A DNA stretch of 36,616 nucleotides from Sedimenticola sp. (GCA_026983675.1 JALSTP010000172.1:1-36616); one strand, 5' to 3'. Numbered from the stretch's first letter, positions 16,637 to 26,093 are shown. The notes: generated by a model not told the origin, from the letters alone. Numbers and translations: made by a program.

Positions 16637-17319
16637 TCTGCTGCCTGCTTTGGGCGGGGCCGGGTGTCGCGAACGCCTCTGGGGAGAAGGTGGCCGTCGA
16701 TCTGTTGATCTACCGGGTCACCGAGGCTGGGTCTGGGCCCTATATCAGCCGTATCCTGGTGAGTGACCGGTTTATGCGTCTCGATCAAGGGATGGAGTCC
16801 TCCGGTTTCATTCTTTTCGATCGGGAGATGGGCGCGATCTACAACATCTCCGACGATGATCGCACGGTGCTGGTGATCCATCCGGCAAAAAGAGCGGTGC
16901 GGAAACCTCCTTATCGCTGGCATGTCAGGCGGGTCCCGGCGGCGGATGCGCCGAAGGTTGGAGGTGTACAGCCTGAGCACTACCGCTTTCTCGCGGGTGA
17001 CGAGGTCTGTCGGGATGCCATTGTCTTGCCCGGTGTGATGGGGGCTGCGGTGGGCGCGCTGAGGGCCTATCGGCAAGTGCTGGCTGATCAGGAGGCCGTG
17101 ACCTTGCCGGGCATTCCAGATGACATGCGCAGTCCTTGTGGCGATGCCCTCAACCTGTATTCTCCAGAGGCGGAACTGGGAAGGGGGCTGCCGTTGAGGA
17201 CGTGGGACGCGGCGCGCAGGGAAGAACTGCTCGACTACCGTACCGGTTTTGAGGTCGCCTCTACCCTGTTCATCTTGCCGACGGGGTATGAACGCCTGAG
17301 GATGGGCAACGGGTTGTGA
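16606..17319 (+). CDS. Exported protein of unknown function
   Basis: This 237-residue protein is not recognised. An N-terminal signal peptide (VRKFCVVICCLLWAGPGVANA) predicts export with cleavage near residue 24. The mature region begins with a beta-rich stretch (VAVDLLIYRVTEAGSG, ISRILVSDRFMRLDQG) and a repeated strand-turn pattern (GFILFDREMGAIYNISDDDRT). This looks similar in style to periplasmic proteins annotated as DUF4412-like or LolA-like, but the similarity is weak. The C-terminal half has four cysteines, including a DEVC and an SPCGDALNLYSP stretch. The start overlaps the DUF455 gene by 31 bases in another frame. It converges on lpxH with a two-base gap. Confidence 0.7.
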   Translation: MSQVRKFCVVICCLLWAGPGVANASGEKVAVDLLIYRVTEAGSGPYISRILVSDRFMRLDQGMESSGFILFDREMGAIYNISDDDRTVLVIHPAKRAVRKPPYRWHVRRVPAADAPKVGGVQPEHYRFLAGDEVCRDAIVLPGVMGAAVGALRAYRQVLADQEAVTLPGIPDDMRSPCGDALNLYSPEAELGRGLPLRTWDAARREELLDYRTGFEVASTLFILPTGYERLRMGNGL

Positions 17320-17321
17320 GG

Positions 17322-18044
17322 TCAGAAGATCTGCAGGGAAAGCCCGTCTTTGTCCGCCCGGACAAAACCGTACTGGGATGCATTCCATTCGGGCAGCACC
17401 CATCTATCCGCTGGTTCACCCTCGATCACCATCGGGTGATGGTTGGGGCGGTGGGTGTGACCATGGATCATGCGCCGTACCCCATGGCGGCATAGATATG
17501 CCTGAACGGTGCCCTCGTTGACATCCATGATCGCCTCCGGCTTGGTGGAAGTGGCTTCTCCGCTCATGCGCCGATATTCAGCGGCGAGGGCGAGCCGCTC
17601 GGGGATGGGTTTGGCCAGGAAGTCGGCGATGAAGGCGGGGTCACGCACCTGATCCCGGAATCGTTGGTAGGCGGTGTCGCCAGTGCACAGGAGGTCACCG
17701 TGCATCAACAGGGTGGGAATACCGTAGAGATTGGTCACGGTCGGGTCGTCGAGCAGCGCGCAGCCGGCTTGATGGCAGAAATCCTCACCGATGAGGAAGT
17801 CGCGGTTGCCATGCATCAAGCCGATCCAGGTGCCACTGTCCGACAGCCGCTTGAGGTCGGCCACCACCCCGCTGATGGGCGGGGTGATGGCATCGTCGCC
17901 GATCCAGGCGTCGAACAGATCCCCGAGGATGAAGAGCCGCTCTGCCCCTTTCGCCGGTCCTGCGAGAAAACGCCGCAGCTGGTCCAGAATCGTGGGCTGC
18001 TGTGGCGACAGGTGCAGGTCTGAGATGAAGAGAGAGAAGGCCAC
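17322..18044 (-). CDS. lpxH: UDP-2,3-diacylglucosamine diphosphatase LpxH
   Basis: This 240-residue calcineurin-like phosphoesterase hydrolyses UDP-2,3-diacylglucosamine to lipid X in lipid A biosynthesis at the inner face of the cytoplasmic membrane. All metal-binding motifs are present: ISDLHLS (residues 7-13), GDLFDAWIGDD (about 41-51), GNRDFL (about 79-84), LLMHGD (about 111-116) and HGHTHRP (about 195-201). Length equals E. coli LpxH (240). It begins four bases after ppiB on the same strand, an arrangement also found in E. coli next to cysS. It is the last gene of the ppiA-ppiB-lpxH unit. Confidence 0.96.
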   Translation of the reverse strand: MAFSLFISDLHLSPQQPTILDQLRRFLAGPAKGAERLFILGDLFDAWIGDDAITPPISGVVADLKRLSDSGTWIGLMHGNRDFLIGEDFCHQAGCALLDDPTVTNLYGIPTLLMHGDLLCTGDTAYQRFRDQVRDPAFIADFLAKPIPERLALAAEYRRMSGEATSTKPEAIMDVNEGTVQAYLCRHGVRRMIHGHTHRPNHHPMVIEGEPADRWVLPEWNASQYGFVRADKDGLSLQIF

Positions 18045-18048
18045 GGCG

Positions 18049-18537
18049 CTATTCTGCGATCTCGGCCTTTTCGATCACCACCGGTTCGACGGGGACATCC
18101 TGGTGGCCAAGGCGGCTGGAGGTGGCCACGCCCTTGATCTTCTCCACCACATCCATTCCCTCCGTCACCCGGCCGAATACACAATAGCCCCAGCCGTCCT
18201 GCCCGGGGTGGTCGAGGAACTTGTTGTCGGCCACGTTGATAAAGAACTGGGCAGTGGCGGAATGGGGATCCATGGTGCGCGCCATGGCGATGGTGCCCTT
18301 CTCGTTGCTCAGGCCGTTCGCGGCCTCGTTCTCGATGGGGTCCCGCGTGGCTTTCTGCGTCATATCGGGCAGAAAACCCCCGCCCTGGATCATGAAGTTG
18401 TCGATCACCCGGTGGAAGATCGTGCCGTCGTAAAAGCCGTCTTTGACATACTGAATGAAGTTCTCACAGGTCTTAGGGGCCTTCTCCGGATCCAGTTCGA
18501 GGGTGATGTCGCCATGGGAGGTCTTGAGAGTGATCAT
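18049..18537 (-). CDS. ppiB: Peptidyl-prolyl cis-trans isomerase B (cytoplasmic cyclophilin)
   Basis: This 162-residue cyclophilin has no signal peptide and so acts in the cytoplasm, like E. coli PpiB (164 residues). Active-site motifs are [14 protein letters not shown] (about residues 41-54), [17 protein letters not shown] (about 85-101) and GYCVFGRV (about 117-124). The ATG overlaps the stop of the periplasmic paralogue by four bases. The two proteins are similar over their full length, consistent with a tandem duplication followed by a change of compartment. Confidence 0.95.
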   Translation of the reverse strand: MITLKTSHGDITLELDPEKAPKTCENFIQYVKDGFYDGTIFHRVIDNFMIQGGGFLPDMTQKATRDPIENEAANGLSNEKGTIAMARTMDPHSATAQFFINVADNKFLDHPGQDGWGYCVFGRVTEGMDVVEKIKGVATSSRLGHQDVPVEPVVIEKAEIAE

Positions 18538-19139
18538 TCCGTCTTTCCTCTTCCGGGTTGCTGATTGATGAGGGTGACTTTCTCGATGATGATGGCCTTG
18601 CGAGGCACATCGGCCATGCCGTTGGGCAGGCGTCCGGTGGGTTGGGCAGCGATATTGTCCACCACATCCATGCCCTTGGTCACCTTGCCGAAGACGGCGT
18701 AGCCCCAGCCCCTGGCGTCCTTGCTGCGAAAGTTGAGGAAATCATTGTCCTTGAGGTTGATGAAAAATTGGGCGGTGGCGGAGTGTGGATCACCGGTGCG
18801 CGCCATGGCGATGCTGCCCCGATCGTTCTTCAGCCCGTTGTCTGCCTCATTCGGGATGGGTGCGTGGGTCTCCTTGCGTTTCATATCAGGGGTATAGCCG
18901 CCCCCCTGGATCATGAAATCCGGGATCACCCGGTGGAAAATGGTGCCATCGTAATACCCTTCCTTTACATAGGTCACAAAGTTCTTCACCGTCTTGGGCG
19001 CCTTGTCGGGATCGAGTTCGAGGGTGATGGGGCCCATGCTCGTCTTCATCTCGACCTCGATGCGTCCGGCCAGGGCGGTGCCGGCCTGACCCAGTGTCAG
19101 TAAAAGAACGGTGATGAGGGCGGAAATCGGTTTTCGCAT
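18534..19139 (-). CDS. ppiA: Peptidyl-prolyl cis-trans isomerase A (periplasmic cyclophilin)
   Basis: This 201-residue cyclophilin carries an N-terminal signal peptide ([17 protein letters not shown], cleavage after ALA near residue 26), so it assists proline isomerisation in the periplasm. The catalytic stretch [14 protein letters not shown] and [15 protein letters not shown] match the family. ATG 19139 is chosen because GGAGG lies seven bases upstream on the minus strand and the signal peptide follows immediately; the open frame extends to 19388 without any supported start. It is the first gene of ppiA-ppiB-lpxH. The shared spacer 19140-19380 separates it from the divergent cysS and should hold both promoters. 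Confidence 0.93.
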   Translation of the reverse strand: MRKPISALITVLLLTLGQAGTALAGRIEVEMKTSMGPITLELDPDKAPKTVKNFVTYVKEGYYDGTIFHRVIPDFMIQGGGYTPDMKRKETHAPIPNEADNGLKNDRGSIAMARTGDPHSATAQFFINLKDNDFLNFRSKDARGWGYAVFGKVTKGMDVVDNIAAQPTGRLPNGMADVPRKAIIIEKVTLINQQPGRGKTE

Positions 19140-19380
19140 CGTTTTGCCTCCGAATGCTGTTGCGGAGAGGCGCATCATAAAGGGTCGCTGGGCGATGAGA
19201 AAGCCCAAATTGGCATGATGCCGGCAGACTGTCCGCATTGCTTTCCCCTCTATGCCGCGATGGCCTCCCATGTCACGTCCCCTTGCCATGAGGCCTGTGA
19301 ATCGGGCTTTGACGAAACTTTGTCGCTCACGGGCCTTTACGCTACCATGCGCGCTACCTCCAGGATTGATCCCGTTCAAA

Positions 19381-20763
19381 ATGCTCAAGATCTACAACAC
19401 CCTTACGCGCCGTAAAGAGGAATTCAAGCCCATGGAACCGGGCAAGGTGCGCATGTATGTGTGCGGAATGACCGTATACGATTATTGCCACCTCGGGCAC
19501 GCTCGCGTGTTGGTGGTGTTCGATGTGGTCTACCGGTATCTGCGGGAGTTGGGGTATGAGGTGACCTACGTGCGTAATGTGACGGACGTGGACGACAAGA
19601 TCATCGCCCGCGCCGCAGAGCGTGGCGAAGGTATCGACCAACTGACGGAGCGGTTCATCGAGGCCATGCATCAAGACGCGGCTGCGTTGAATGTGCTGCC
19701 CCCCACCAAGGAGCCGCGCGCCACCCACCACATCGGTGAAATCGTCGATATGATCCAACGCCTTATCGATTCCGGTCATGCCTATGTGGCGGAGAATGGG
19801 GACGTCTATTATTCGGTCAGCAGCTTTCCCCGCTATGGTCGCCTCTCCGGTAAGGATCCCGAGGATCTGCGTGCAGGCGCGCGCGTGGAAGTGGAGGAGC
19901 AAAAGCGCGACCCGCTCGATTTTGCCCTCTGGAAGGCGGCCAAGCCCGGTGAACCGGCCTGGGATTCGCCCTGGGGAGAGGGCCGCCCGGGGTGGCATAT
20001 CGAGTGCTCCGCCATGTCCACCAGTTGTCTTGGCGCCCACTTCGACATCCACGGTGGGGGCATGGACCTCCAATTTCCTCACCATGAAAACGAGATCGCT
20101 CAATCCGAGGGGGCAACGGGTGAAAAGTTCGTCAACTACTGGATGCACAACGGTTTTGTGCGCATCAACGAAGAGAAGATGTCCAAATCCCTGGGCAACT
20201 TCTTCACCGTGCGGGAAATCCTTGAACGATACCGGCCGGAAGAGGTCCGATACTTCATCCTGACCAGTCACTACCGTAGCCCCTTGAACTACGATGAAGA
20301 ACACCTGGAAAATGCCCGGGCGGCCCTGACACGAATGTATACGGCCTTACGCAGCCTGCCAGATGCCGGACCCAGCGGCGGAGAAGAGTACGTCAAGCGA
20401 TTCCATGAGGCCATGGATGATGATTTCAATACCCCGGAAGCACTGGCCGTGTTGTTCGATATGGTTCGGGAAATCAATAAGATAAGGGAGGAAGACAAGG
20501 TCAGGGCGGCAGGCCTCGCCGCCGTGCTCCGGCATTTGGGCAGTGTGTTGGGTATTCTGCAGGACAATCCAGACGCCTACCTCCGCAGTGGGACAGTGAC
20601 CACCGGCCTCAGTGATCAGGCGATCGAGGACTTGATCAATCAGCGCAATGCGGCACGCAAGGCAAAGGATTTCGAAACCTCCGACAGGATACGCGACCAG
20701 TTGAAGGAGGCAGGTGTCGTACTGGAAGACACAGCCGCTGGTACCCAGTGGCGCCGCATCTAG
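19381..20763 (+). CDS. cysS: Cysteinyl-tRNA synthetase
   Basis: This 460-residue class I aminoacyl-tRNA synthetase charges tRNA-Cys and matches E. coli CysS (461). The HIGH-type signature HLGHAR follows zinc ligand Cys at about 28 (YVCGMTVYD). A second zinc ligand lies in HIECSAMS, the others in HHENEIAQ, and the KMSKS loop is intact ([10 protein letters not shown]). ATG 19381 begins the canonical MLKIYNTL; the longer open frame from 19252 is not supported. The TAG stop at 20761-20763 coincides with the TA that borders palindromic element A. Rejoining the outer flanks of the bracketed region would still read TAG, so insertion did not disturb the protein. Confidence 0.97.
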   Translation: MLKIYNTLTRRKEEFKPMEPGKVRMYVCGMTVYDYCHLGHARVLVVFDVVYRYLRELGYEVTYVRNVTDVDDKIIARAAERGEGIDQLTERFIEAMHQDAAALNVLPPTKEPRATHHIGEIVDMIQRLIDSGHAYVAENGDVYYSVSSFPRYGRLSGKDPEDLRAGARVEVEEQKRDPLDFALWKAAKPGEPAWDSPWGEGRPGWHIECSAMSTSCLGAHFDIHGGGMDLQFPHHENEIAQSEGATGEKFVNYWMHNGFVRINEEKMSKSLGNFFTVREILERYRPEEVRYFILTSHYRSPLNYDEEHLENARAALTRMYTALRSLPDAGPSGGEEYVKRFHEAMDDDFNTPEALAVLFDMVREINKIREEDKVRAAGLAAVLRHLGSVLGILQDNPDAYLRSGTVTTGLSDQAIEDLINQRNAARKAKDFETSDRIRDQLKEAGVVLEDTAAGTQWRRI

Positions 20764-20926
20764 CCCGGATTATTCATGAATCGCCGCGATGATTGCGCAG
20801 AGAATTGTCCGCACATGGGATTTTCCGACCGAGCGGAATACGGGCTGTATTGCCGAGGAAGGAAAATTCCCTGTGTGGACAAGGATCAAGCAAGGGCGCG
20901 AGCGATTTCATGAATAATCCGGGCTA
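20761..20926 (+). mobile_element. Palindromic element A, copy 1 (166 bp)
   Basis: The ends are TAGCCCGGATTATTCATGAA (20761-20780) and its exact complement (20907-20926). The two halves continue to match imperfectly to the centre, so the whole element is one long inverted repeat able to form a hairpin. It has no coding capacity and is flanked by TA. Further copies are at 26258-26423 (same direction, about four differences) and 36490 onwards (inverted). It starts at the cysS stop codon and could serve as its transcription terminator. Confidence 0.88.
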
Positions 20927-21090
20927 GGAGTCTGTCGGATTTAGGATTAATCTACTGCGCGGGTGGGAAAGCGGTCCATTTTTCCTCGATTTTTCGTTGC
21001 GTAGATCCACTATGCGCCTCAAAATCGAGAAAAACTGACCTCGCTTTCCCACCATGCTCGCGACGATCACCTAAACCCGACAGACTCCTA
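20925..21090 (+). mobile_element. Palindromic element B, copy 1 (166 bp)
   Basis: The ends are TAGGAGTCTGTCGG and its complement CCGACAGACTCCTA; the halves pair imperfectly along the full length. The left TA is shared with element A. A second copy lies inverted at 26094-26259 with about five differences. There is no open frame of note. Like A it is TA-bordered, which suggests an IS630/Tc1-type transposase in trans. Confidence 0.87.
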
Positions 21091-21244
21091 ATGTATTTGT
21101 TTTCTCAGCTGAAGGCTTCACCTCAAGTCACCATGCGTATTGGTCGATACGGGTGTATGGCGTCATTGCTTTATGACGCAGAAAGTAGAGTATATACAAG
21201 AGTGTTAGATAGGTCTTCCTGAGAGGGAAGAATAAGGATGTATA
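21091..21244 (+). promoter_or_regulatory. AT-rich leader upstream of the polysaccharide genes
   Basis: This 154-base spacer precedes the first glycosyltransferase. It contains two inverted repeats, CGTAT/ATACG at 21136-21151 and GCGTCAT/ATGACGC at 21160-21179 (six-base loop). AAGGA at 21234-21238 is placed six bases before GTG 21245. It probably holds the cassette promoter, but no convincing -35/-10 pair can be named. Confidence 0.4.
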
Positions 21245-22537
21245 GTGCCGTATTCAGATAGCCAACAAATCCCTGGTTCCCCTCGTGATGCTTGTATCGC
21301 AACGGTTGATACCGATAAAGAGATGGTTATGGAGTGTGAAAAATCGCAGACAAGGAATGCCGGCGTGCTCAAAGGCGAGTGCCTGATCTATTTTGGCCCG
21401 GAGCCATGGGAGGGCCTGTGGCGAAATCGTCACCAACTGATGTCGCGCTTCGCAAAAACGAATACGGTCTTTTATGTTGAACCACGCACTTCCTTCAAAC
21501 AATTATGGCGCGGAATATCCAAAGGGAAGATCGGTTTTAGGGAGATCTTTGGACGCATGTTTTCCGTAACCAAAGAGGGGGTGTATATCTACCATTCCCC
21601 TAAATGGCTGCCTGCCAACGAAAAGCCATTGTTCCGGCAAACCGCGAATTTCTTCTGGAAATGGTTGCTTCTCAAGAAAACTAGAAAGCTTGGGGCAGCT
21701 AGACCGATTGTATGGCTGTCTCGTCCTGACATGGTAAAGCTTGTCGGTGAATTCAACGAGAAATTGCTTGTCTACCATGTTGTGGATGAGTACTTGGGAT
21801 ACTATGGACAGACAGCCGAAAGAAAAGAGGAAATAAAAAAACGCGAGCAATTGTTGTTGAAAAAAGCGGATGTCGTTATTGTTGTATCAAACAACCTAAA
21901 AGAAAAGAAATCCAAATTTAATGAGAATACCTTTCTTGTGCCAAATGCAGTAGATTATGACTCATACGCAAAACCTTCCAATATTGTCAGCAAATTGCCG
22001 GATATAAAAGGCAATATAATTGGTTATTCAGGATTGATCAGTAATCGTCTTGATGTTGAGATGTTAAACTTCCTTGCTGAAAAACACAAAGAGTGGTCTT
22101 TTGTACTCGTAGGAGAAGTCGTGCGCGATTATTGTGAAGATCAGATGGCCAGATTTGAAAAGAATGATAATGTGCATTTTATTGGGCGTGTGGATGTTGA
22201 TGAGTTGCCGTCGGTCATCCAATCTTTCGAAGTTGGTATAATTCCATACAAGGTGGACCTCCAAGCAAATAACGTGAGTCCATTGAAGATCTATGAATAT
22301 ATGGCTGCAGGCTTGCCTGTGGTTACAACAGATTTTAGCGTTGCAAGGGAATTCGATCGAATGGTCTATGTTTGCGGAAATGCTGATGAGTTTGAATCAG
22401 CTTTGATGGACTGTATAAAAAGGGGGATGGACGTGCAATCCCATATAATGGAAGGTAAGGTGCTTGCAAAAAATAATACTTGGGATCATAGGGTGTTGCA
22501 GATATCGTGTATAATCAGAAACGCAATCAGGGATTGA
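21245..22537 (+). CDS. Glycosyltransferase, GT4-like (TuaH-like)
   Basis: This glycosyltransferase of about 430 residues has the GT-B fold and is probably retaining. The N-terminal domain begins with LIYFGPEPWEGLWRNRHQL. The C-terminal nucleotide-sugar domain contains IIGYSGLISNRLDVEML and the donor-binding stretch SPLKIYEYMAAGLPVVTTD, where the Glu of KIYEYMA corresponds to the conserved GT4 glutamate. It should add a sugar to a surface polysaccharide on the cytoplasmic side. The GTG at 21245 has an AAGGA six bases upstream; an ATG at 21323 is an alternative and would trim 26 poorly conserved residues. It is the first gene of the AT-rich cassette and is followed after 12 bases by the sulfotransferase. 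Sugar and acceptor are unknown. Confidence 0.82.
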   Translation: MPYSDSQQIPGSPRDACIATVDTDKEMVMECEKSQTRNAGVLKGECLIYFGPEPWEGLWRNRHQLMSRFAKTNTVFYVEPRTSFKQLWRGISKGKIGFREIFGRMFSVTKEGVYIYHSPKWLPANEKPLFRQTANFFWKWLLLKKTRKLGAARPIVWLSRPDMVKLVGEFNEKLLVYHVVDEYLGYYGQTAERKEEIKKREQLLLKKADVVIVVSNNLKEKKSKFNENTFLVPNAVDYDSYAKPSNIVSKLPDIKGNIIGYSGLISNRLDVEMLNFLAEKHKEWSFVLVGEVVRDYCEDQMARFEKNDNVHFIGRVDVDELPSVIQSFEVGIIPYKVDLQANNVSPLKIYEYMAAGLPVVTTDFSVAREFDRMVYVCGNADEFESALMDCIKRGMDVQSHIMEGKVLAKNNTWDHRVLQISCIIRNAIRD

Positions 22538-22549
22538 TAAATATTCTGT

Positions 22550-23454
22550 ATGGCTGTTCCTGGTGAGTATCAACCTATGATATTGACAATTAGAAAGCGT
22601 GCCAAGAATCGCCTATTGACTAAATTGGCCATATCTAAAAAATGCATCATCCAGTCATTTCGGCATTCCGGAACAAAAAGAACGCTTTTTATTTTCGGGT
22701 GTCAGAGGTCTGGAACGACACATATGACTGAAATATTCATGTTGGACCCTGATGCTGAGGTGTTTTCTGAAAAATCAGTGTTGAACATTCCTCCGAGGAA
22801 TATTGGCGATACCCGACCTGATGTAGACTTCGGATTGAGAGGATGTGGCGAGGTACAACGGATCATGGACCGCTATCCCGCCGACCTGAGGATAGCCAAG
22901 CCCATTGTGGATAGTCAGCATGCGGGTCGGTTGCTGGAATCTTCCCCATCGTCAAAAGTGGTATGGATTTACCGTAGATATTCGGATGTGGTGGCTTCAA
23001 ATCTCAAAAAATTTGGGCTGTACAATGACATTAATGACCTTTGCCCCATCGTGGAAGGTCGTCGTGATGACTGGAGATATGAGCGGGTTGGGGGGGGGAA
23101 GACAGAGAGCTTATACGGTCGTTTTTTTCCAAAGATATGAACCCATACGACGCAGCCGCTTTGTTCTGGTACTCTCGGAATAAGCATTATTTTTGGCCTG
23201 AAATACAGGATAATGAAAGAGTGTTGCCCGTCAAATATGAAGACCTGGTGACAAAACCGTCATCCGTGATGAGAAGGATATATCAACATATAGGCGCGCC
23301 ATATCCTGGAGATTACCTGGTCGCACAAGTCAAGACCACTTCGGTTGGCGAGGGTGCCTCGGTAACGCATAAAATATCAAAGCCTGTTTCGCGTCTCTGC
23401 GATACTCTGCTGGATCAACTTGATAGCGCCTATAAAGGGCTTCGGGCCTTGTAA
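22550..23454 (+). pseudogene. Sulfotransferase, frameshifted at a G9 tract (possibly phase-variable)
   Basis: Two overlapping reading frames together encode one PAPS-dependent sulfotransferase of about 300 residues. The first frame (22550-23140) has the 5'-phosphosulfate loop GCQRSGTTHM and the 3'-phosphate motif YRRYSDVVASNLKK. The second (ATG at 23137, ending 23454) carries the C-terminal part (MNPYDAAALFWYSRNK, VKYEDLVTKP). The second frame is open upstream of its ATG back into the run of nine G at 23090-23098, reading GEDRELIRSFFSKDMNP, which is more protein-like than the end of frame one. Ten or seven G would restore a single protein. The product would sulfate a polysaccharide or glycolipid. 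It may be an ON/OFF switch, a pseudogene or a homopolymer error. ATG 22577 is an alternative start. Confidence 0.75.
23090..23098 (+). repeat. G9 homopolymer tract in the sulfotransferase gene
   Basis: This is a run of nine consecutive G inside the coding region, at the exact place where the protein changes reading frame. Tracts of eight or more G in surface-structure genes are typical sites of slipped-strand phase variation. A run of seven T follows at 23122-23128 but lies after the likely shift point. Confidence 0.85.
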
Positions 23455-23485
23455 AGGTGACTTTATTTAATAACATGATGAGAAT

Positions 23486-24718
23486 ATGACACACGATCGC
23501 CATCATGTTTATTGTTTCGTGGTTGGGCTAAGGTATAAGGACGATAATGCTCCACCAAGCCCTTCTGGCACATTGACTGTTGTTTCAGAAATAATTAAAA
23601 ACTGGGGTCGGGAAGAGACAATATTTGTGCTTTGTAATAACAACTATACCAAGCGTTCCTTCCTGGAGATAAATGGGCAGCGGGAAAATGTTACAGTAGA
23701 AGTGTATCAGCAAGAAACCGTCCAGGACAAGTTGGCCAGGTTGTATGGTTCTGGAAAACGAGGGATGGCATTGATAAAGGCTGGCTACATTATACTCACA
23801 GCGCCCGTAATCACTCTCCAGGCGATGCTGGGACTTAGAAGGTATTTTATAGATAGAGCTGTTTCAGTAGTATATTCTCATAACGGGGGTTATCCTGATC
23901 GAAGTCTCAATCTTCTCTCTATTCTAGCCGCAAGAACAGCGCGCATTGGGAAAGCCCATTTGATATTACACAACATGCCCACCCCGATTGGCTTCAGGAA
24001 CTATCCTTACGCATATTTTCTGGATCATGTCGTTGGTTTGGCGGCAACAAATATTGTCTCGGTCTCAAAGGCCTGCGCCTCTGTGCATGAAAAAACAAGG
24101 CATTTCGGTGTACAGATTAAACATATCTATAATGGATTGAGTATTAGGCAAAATATTGAGCGTGCAAGCGATTCGGAAAGACCAGAATGGTGGGGTGATA
24201 GGCCCGTAATAATGTTTCTCGGCTCCCTTCAGCCGCGAAAGGGTCTGCATATTCTTATTCGCGCAATGGCGCAAATGAAGATTGATGCAACCTTGGTTGT
24301 CTATGGTTCGGGGGATGAGGAATATACACGTTTTCTGAAAGAGCAAGCGGCTGATCTAAGTATAGGGGACCGGGTCAGGTTTCAGGGATATGATGAAAAT
24401 GCAGCGTTCAAGCTGCATTATGCAGATGTTCTCGTGCTGCCTTCAATCCAGTATGAAAGTTTCGGGATGGTTATCCTGGAGGCGATGCTGCGGCGAAAGC
24501 CAGTGGTATGCAGTGATTACGGCGGCATGAAAGAGGTGGTGCAGGATGGTGTTACGGGAATTGTTACGCCTGCAGGTCATCCGAAGTCCATTGCCGACGC
24601 CCTGGACAAAATTCTTGGAAATAAGGAACAAGCTCATAAGATGGGAGAGGCAGGCTATCATAGGCTTTTGGAAAAATTCGATATCGCGCAGACGGTGCGA
24701 GCCTATAAAGCATTATAA
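23486..24718 (+). CDS. Glycosyltransferase family 4 protein
   Basis: This 410-residue GT-B glycosyltransferase has clear GT4 signatures: MFLGSLQPRKGLHILIRAM at the start of the C-terminal domain (about residues 243-261), the donor motif YESFGMVILEAM with the E-x7-E pair, and GGMKEVVQDGVTGIV. It probably transfers a nucleotide-activated sugar to a growing cell-surface glycan in the cytoplasm. ATG 23486 follows a weak GATGAGA. It lies 31 bases after the sulfotransferase and 46 bases before the membrane protein gene, so all four cassette genes may be one operon. Codon usage is AT-rich like its cassette neighbours. Confidence 0.88.
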   Translation: MTHDRHHVYCFVVGLRYKDDNAPPSPSGTLTVVSEIIKNWGREETIFVLCNNNYTKRSFLEINGQRENVTVEVYQQETVQDKLARLYGSGKRGMALIKAGYIILTAPVITLQAMLGLRRYFIDRAVSVVYSHNGGYPDRSLNLLSILAARTARIGKAHLILHNMPTPIGFRNYPYAYFLDHVVGLAATNIVSVSKACASVHEKTRHFGVQIKHIYNGLSIRQNIERASDSERPEWWGDRPVIMFLGSLQPRKGLHILIRAMAQMKIDATLVVYGSGDEEYTRFLKEQAADLSIGDRVRFQGYDENAAFKLHYADVLVLPSIQYESFGMVILEAMLRRKPVVCSDYGGMKEVVQDGVTGIVTPAGHPKSIADALDKILGNKEQAHKMGEAGYHRLLEKFDIAQTVRAYKAL

Positions 24719-24764
24719 GCTATGAACAGGTCGGCCTGCTTGAAAAGAAAAAAGGTGTGCTGGA

Positions 24765-26081
24765 ATGGATAAAGACGTACTGTTTTTGCTTGGTGTGGCG
24801 GCAGTAGTAATTATTGGCCTAATAAATATCAGGCAATTATATGTAACGCTTTTTGTTGTAACGATGATTCTTGTCCCGTTTGGTAATGCCCGTTTTTTGC
24901 CGCGATCGGTGCTGGGCATTCAAGGGTTGAATGTAATAAACATCGTGTGGGTGTTGTTGTTCATCGTTACATTGGGCCTGTTGATTCTAAAGAGGGAAAA
25001 ACTATATTTGCGAGAGTATTTCTCTGGCCCAATATTGATAATATTATTAATATATTTTGTTGCCGCGTTACGAACGATAGTGGACCTGGATTCTTTGAAA
25101 GGGGCAACGTCCATAATGCCTGCGGGAAGGAATATGCCGCTCGGATTGGCGACACGCATATTAAACGATTTTATAAAACCTGTGCAGATTGTGCTCGTTG
25201 GCTGGATGGTTTTGGTTTCGTGCCATTTTAAGGGGCGGGAGCTCGTCGGGAAGGCGCTAATAGCCACGACGATTGTGTTAGGCGTTGTTGTGTTGTTTGT
25301 TTTCTTTAAAGGCGCTGTAGAGCTGGGCGATTTTGATGAAGCGCGCATGGAAATAAACCGCAAGCTTGGCATGCATGCCAATTTGTTGGGGAGGATAGCG
25401 CTAGCGCTTTTTTTAAGCATTCTCTTTTTTAAAGGTAAAATCCCCTCGCTATGGCGTATAGTGTCGGTCTTTATGGCGTTGATGATAGTTGGTGTGTCGA
25501 TGTCGAGAGCATGCTATGGGGTGATTTTGCTTTCATTGTTCCTCTACTATAAGGATATCCCAAAAAACGAGCGGCGATTATTGTTGGGTATGATAGGGCT
25601 TGTTGTAGTAATGCTTTCGGGGGTAATTGTTGGGAGAATAACATATGGGGTAGATGAGACGCATGGGAAGATAGATATCAATGCGGTTTCGGCGTCAAGA
25701 GTGGACAGGATATGGGCCCCACTCGTTCCAACGATTGAGAAAAATATACTTGTTGGATTAGGATTGCATGGAATCAGGAAGTCGGAAGCTGCAAAGAAAG
25801 GAACGGTTTTTAGTCTAAGTCCGCATTCGGCGTATTTTGAATTGATACTCGATTCGGGTGCTCTTGGTGTTATTTTGTTTCTAGCTGCGATGTATTTCAT
25901 TTATAGGAGGTCAAAAAGATATAAGGATGAGGTATATTATTTGGTTATTCCAATAGTGATTCTCGGATTAACAGATCCGACCTTTTATCCAAAATTTACG
26001 TTTTATTATTTCTTTGTCATGTACGCGCTGTATAGATATGACGTTGCAATGGATGCACGTGGAGAGGAAAGTGCAGAATAA
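24765..26081 (+). CDS. O-antigen ligase/Wzy polymerase-like membrane protein
   Basis: This 438-residue polytopic membrane protein has roughly ten to twelve hydrophobic segments, starting at VLFLLGVAAVVIIGLIN. A larger hydrophilic loop before the last spans contains LGLHGIRKSEAAKKGTVFSLSPHSAYFELILDSG. The layout and the PHSAYFELILDSGALGVILF motif are typical of the Wzy/WaaL (O-antigen ligase) superfamily. It should polymerise or ligate undecaprenyl-linked glycan in the periplasm. Polymerase and ligase cannot be separated by sequence alone, but no flippase is next to it, so it depends on other genes. ATG 24765 is preceded by AAAAGG about 10 bases upstream. The gene stops 13 bases before inverted element B. 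Confidence 0.85.
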   Translation: MDKDVLFLLGVAAVVIIGLINIRQLYVTLFVVTMILVPFGNARFLPRSVLGIQGLNVINIVWVLLFIVTLGLLILKREKLYLREYFSGPILIILLIYFVAALRTIVDLDSLKGATSIMPAGRNMPLGLATRILNDFIKPVQIVLVGWMVLVSCHFKGRELVGKALIATTIVLGVVVLFVFFKGAVELGDFDEARMEINRKLGMHANLLGRIALALFLSILFFKGKIPSLWRIVSVFMALMIVGVSMSRACYGVILLSLFLYYKDIPKNERRLLLGMIGLVVVMLSGVIVGRITYGVDETHGKIDINAVSASRVDRIWAPLVPTIEKNILVGLGLHGIRKSEAAKKGTVFSLSPHSAYFELILDSGALGVILFLAAMYFIYRRSKRYKDEVYYLVIPIVILGLTDPTFYPKFTFYYFFVMYALYRYDVAMDARGEESAE

Positions 26082-26093
26082 TTGTATCGGCAC

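Noticed and set aside
23122-23128. T7 run as the frameshift point of the sulfotransferase.
   Set aside because: The second frame already reads well upstream of it (GEDRELIRSFF), which places the shift at the G9 tract.
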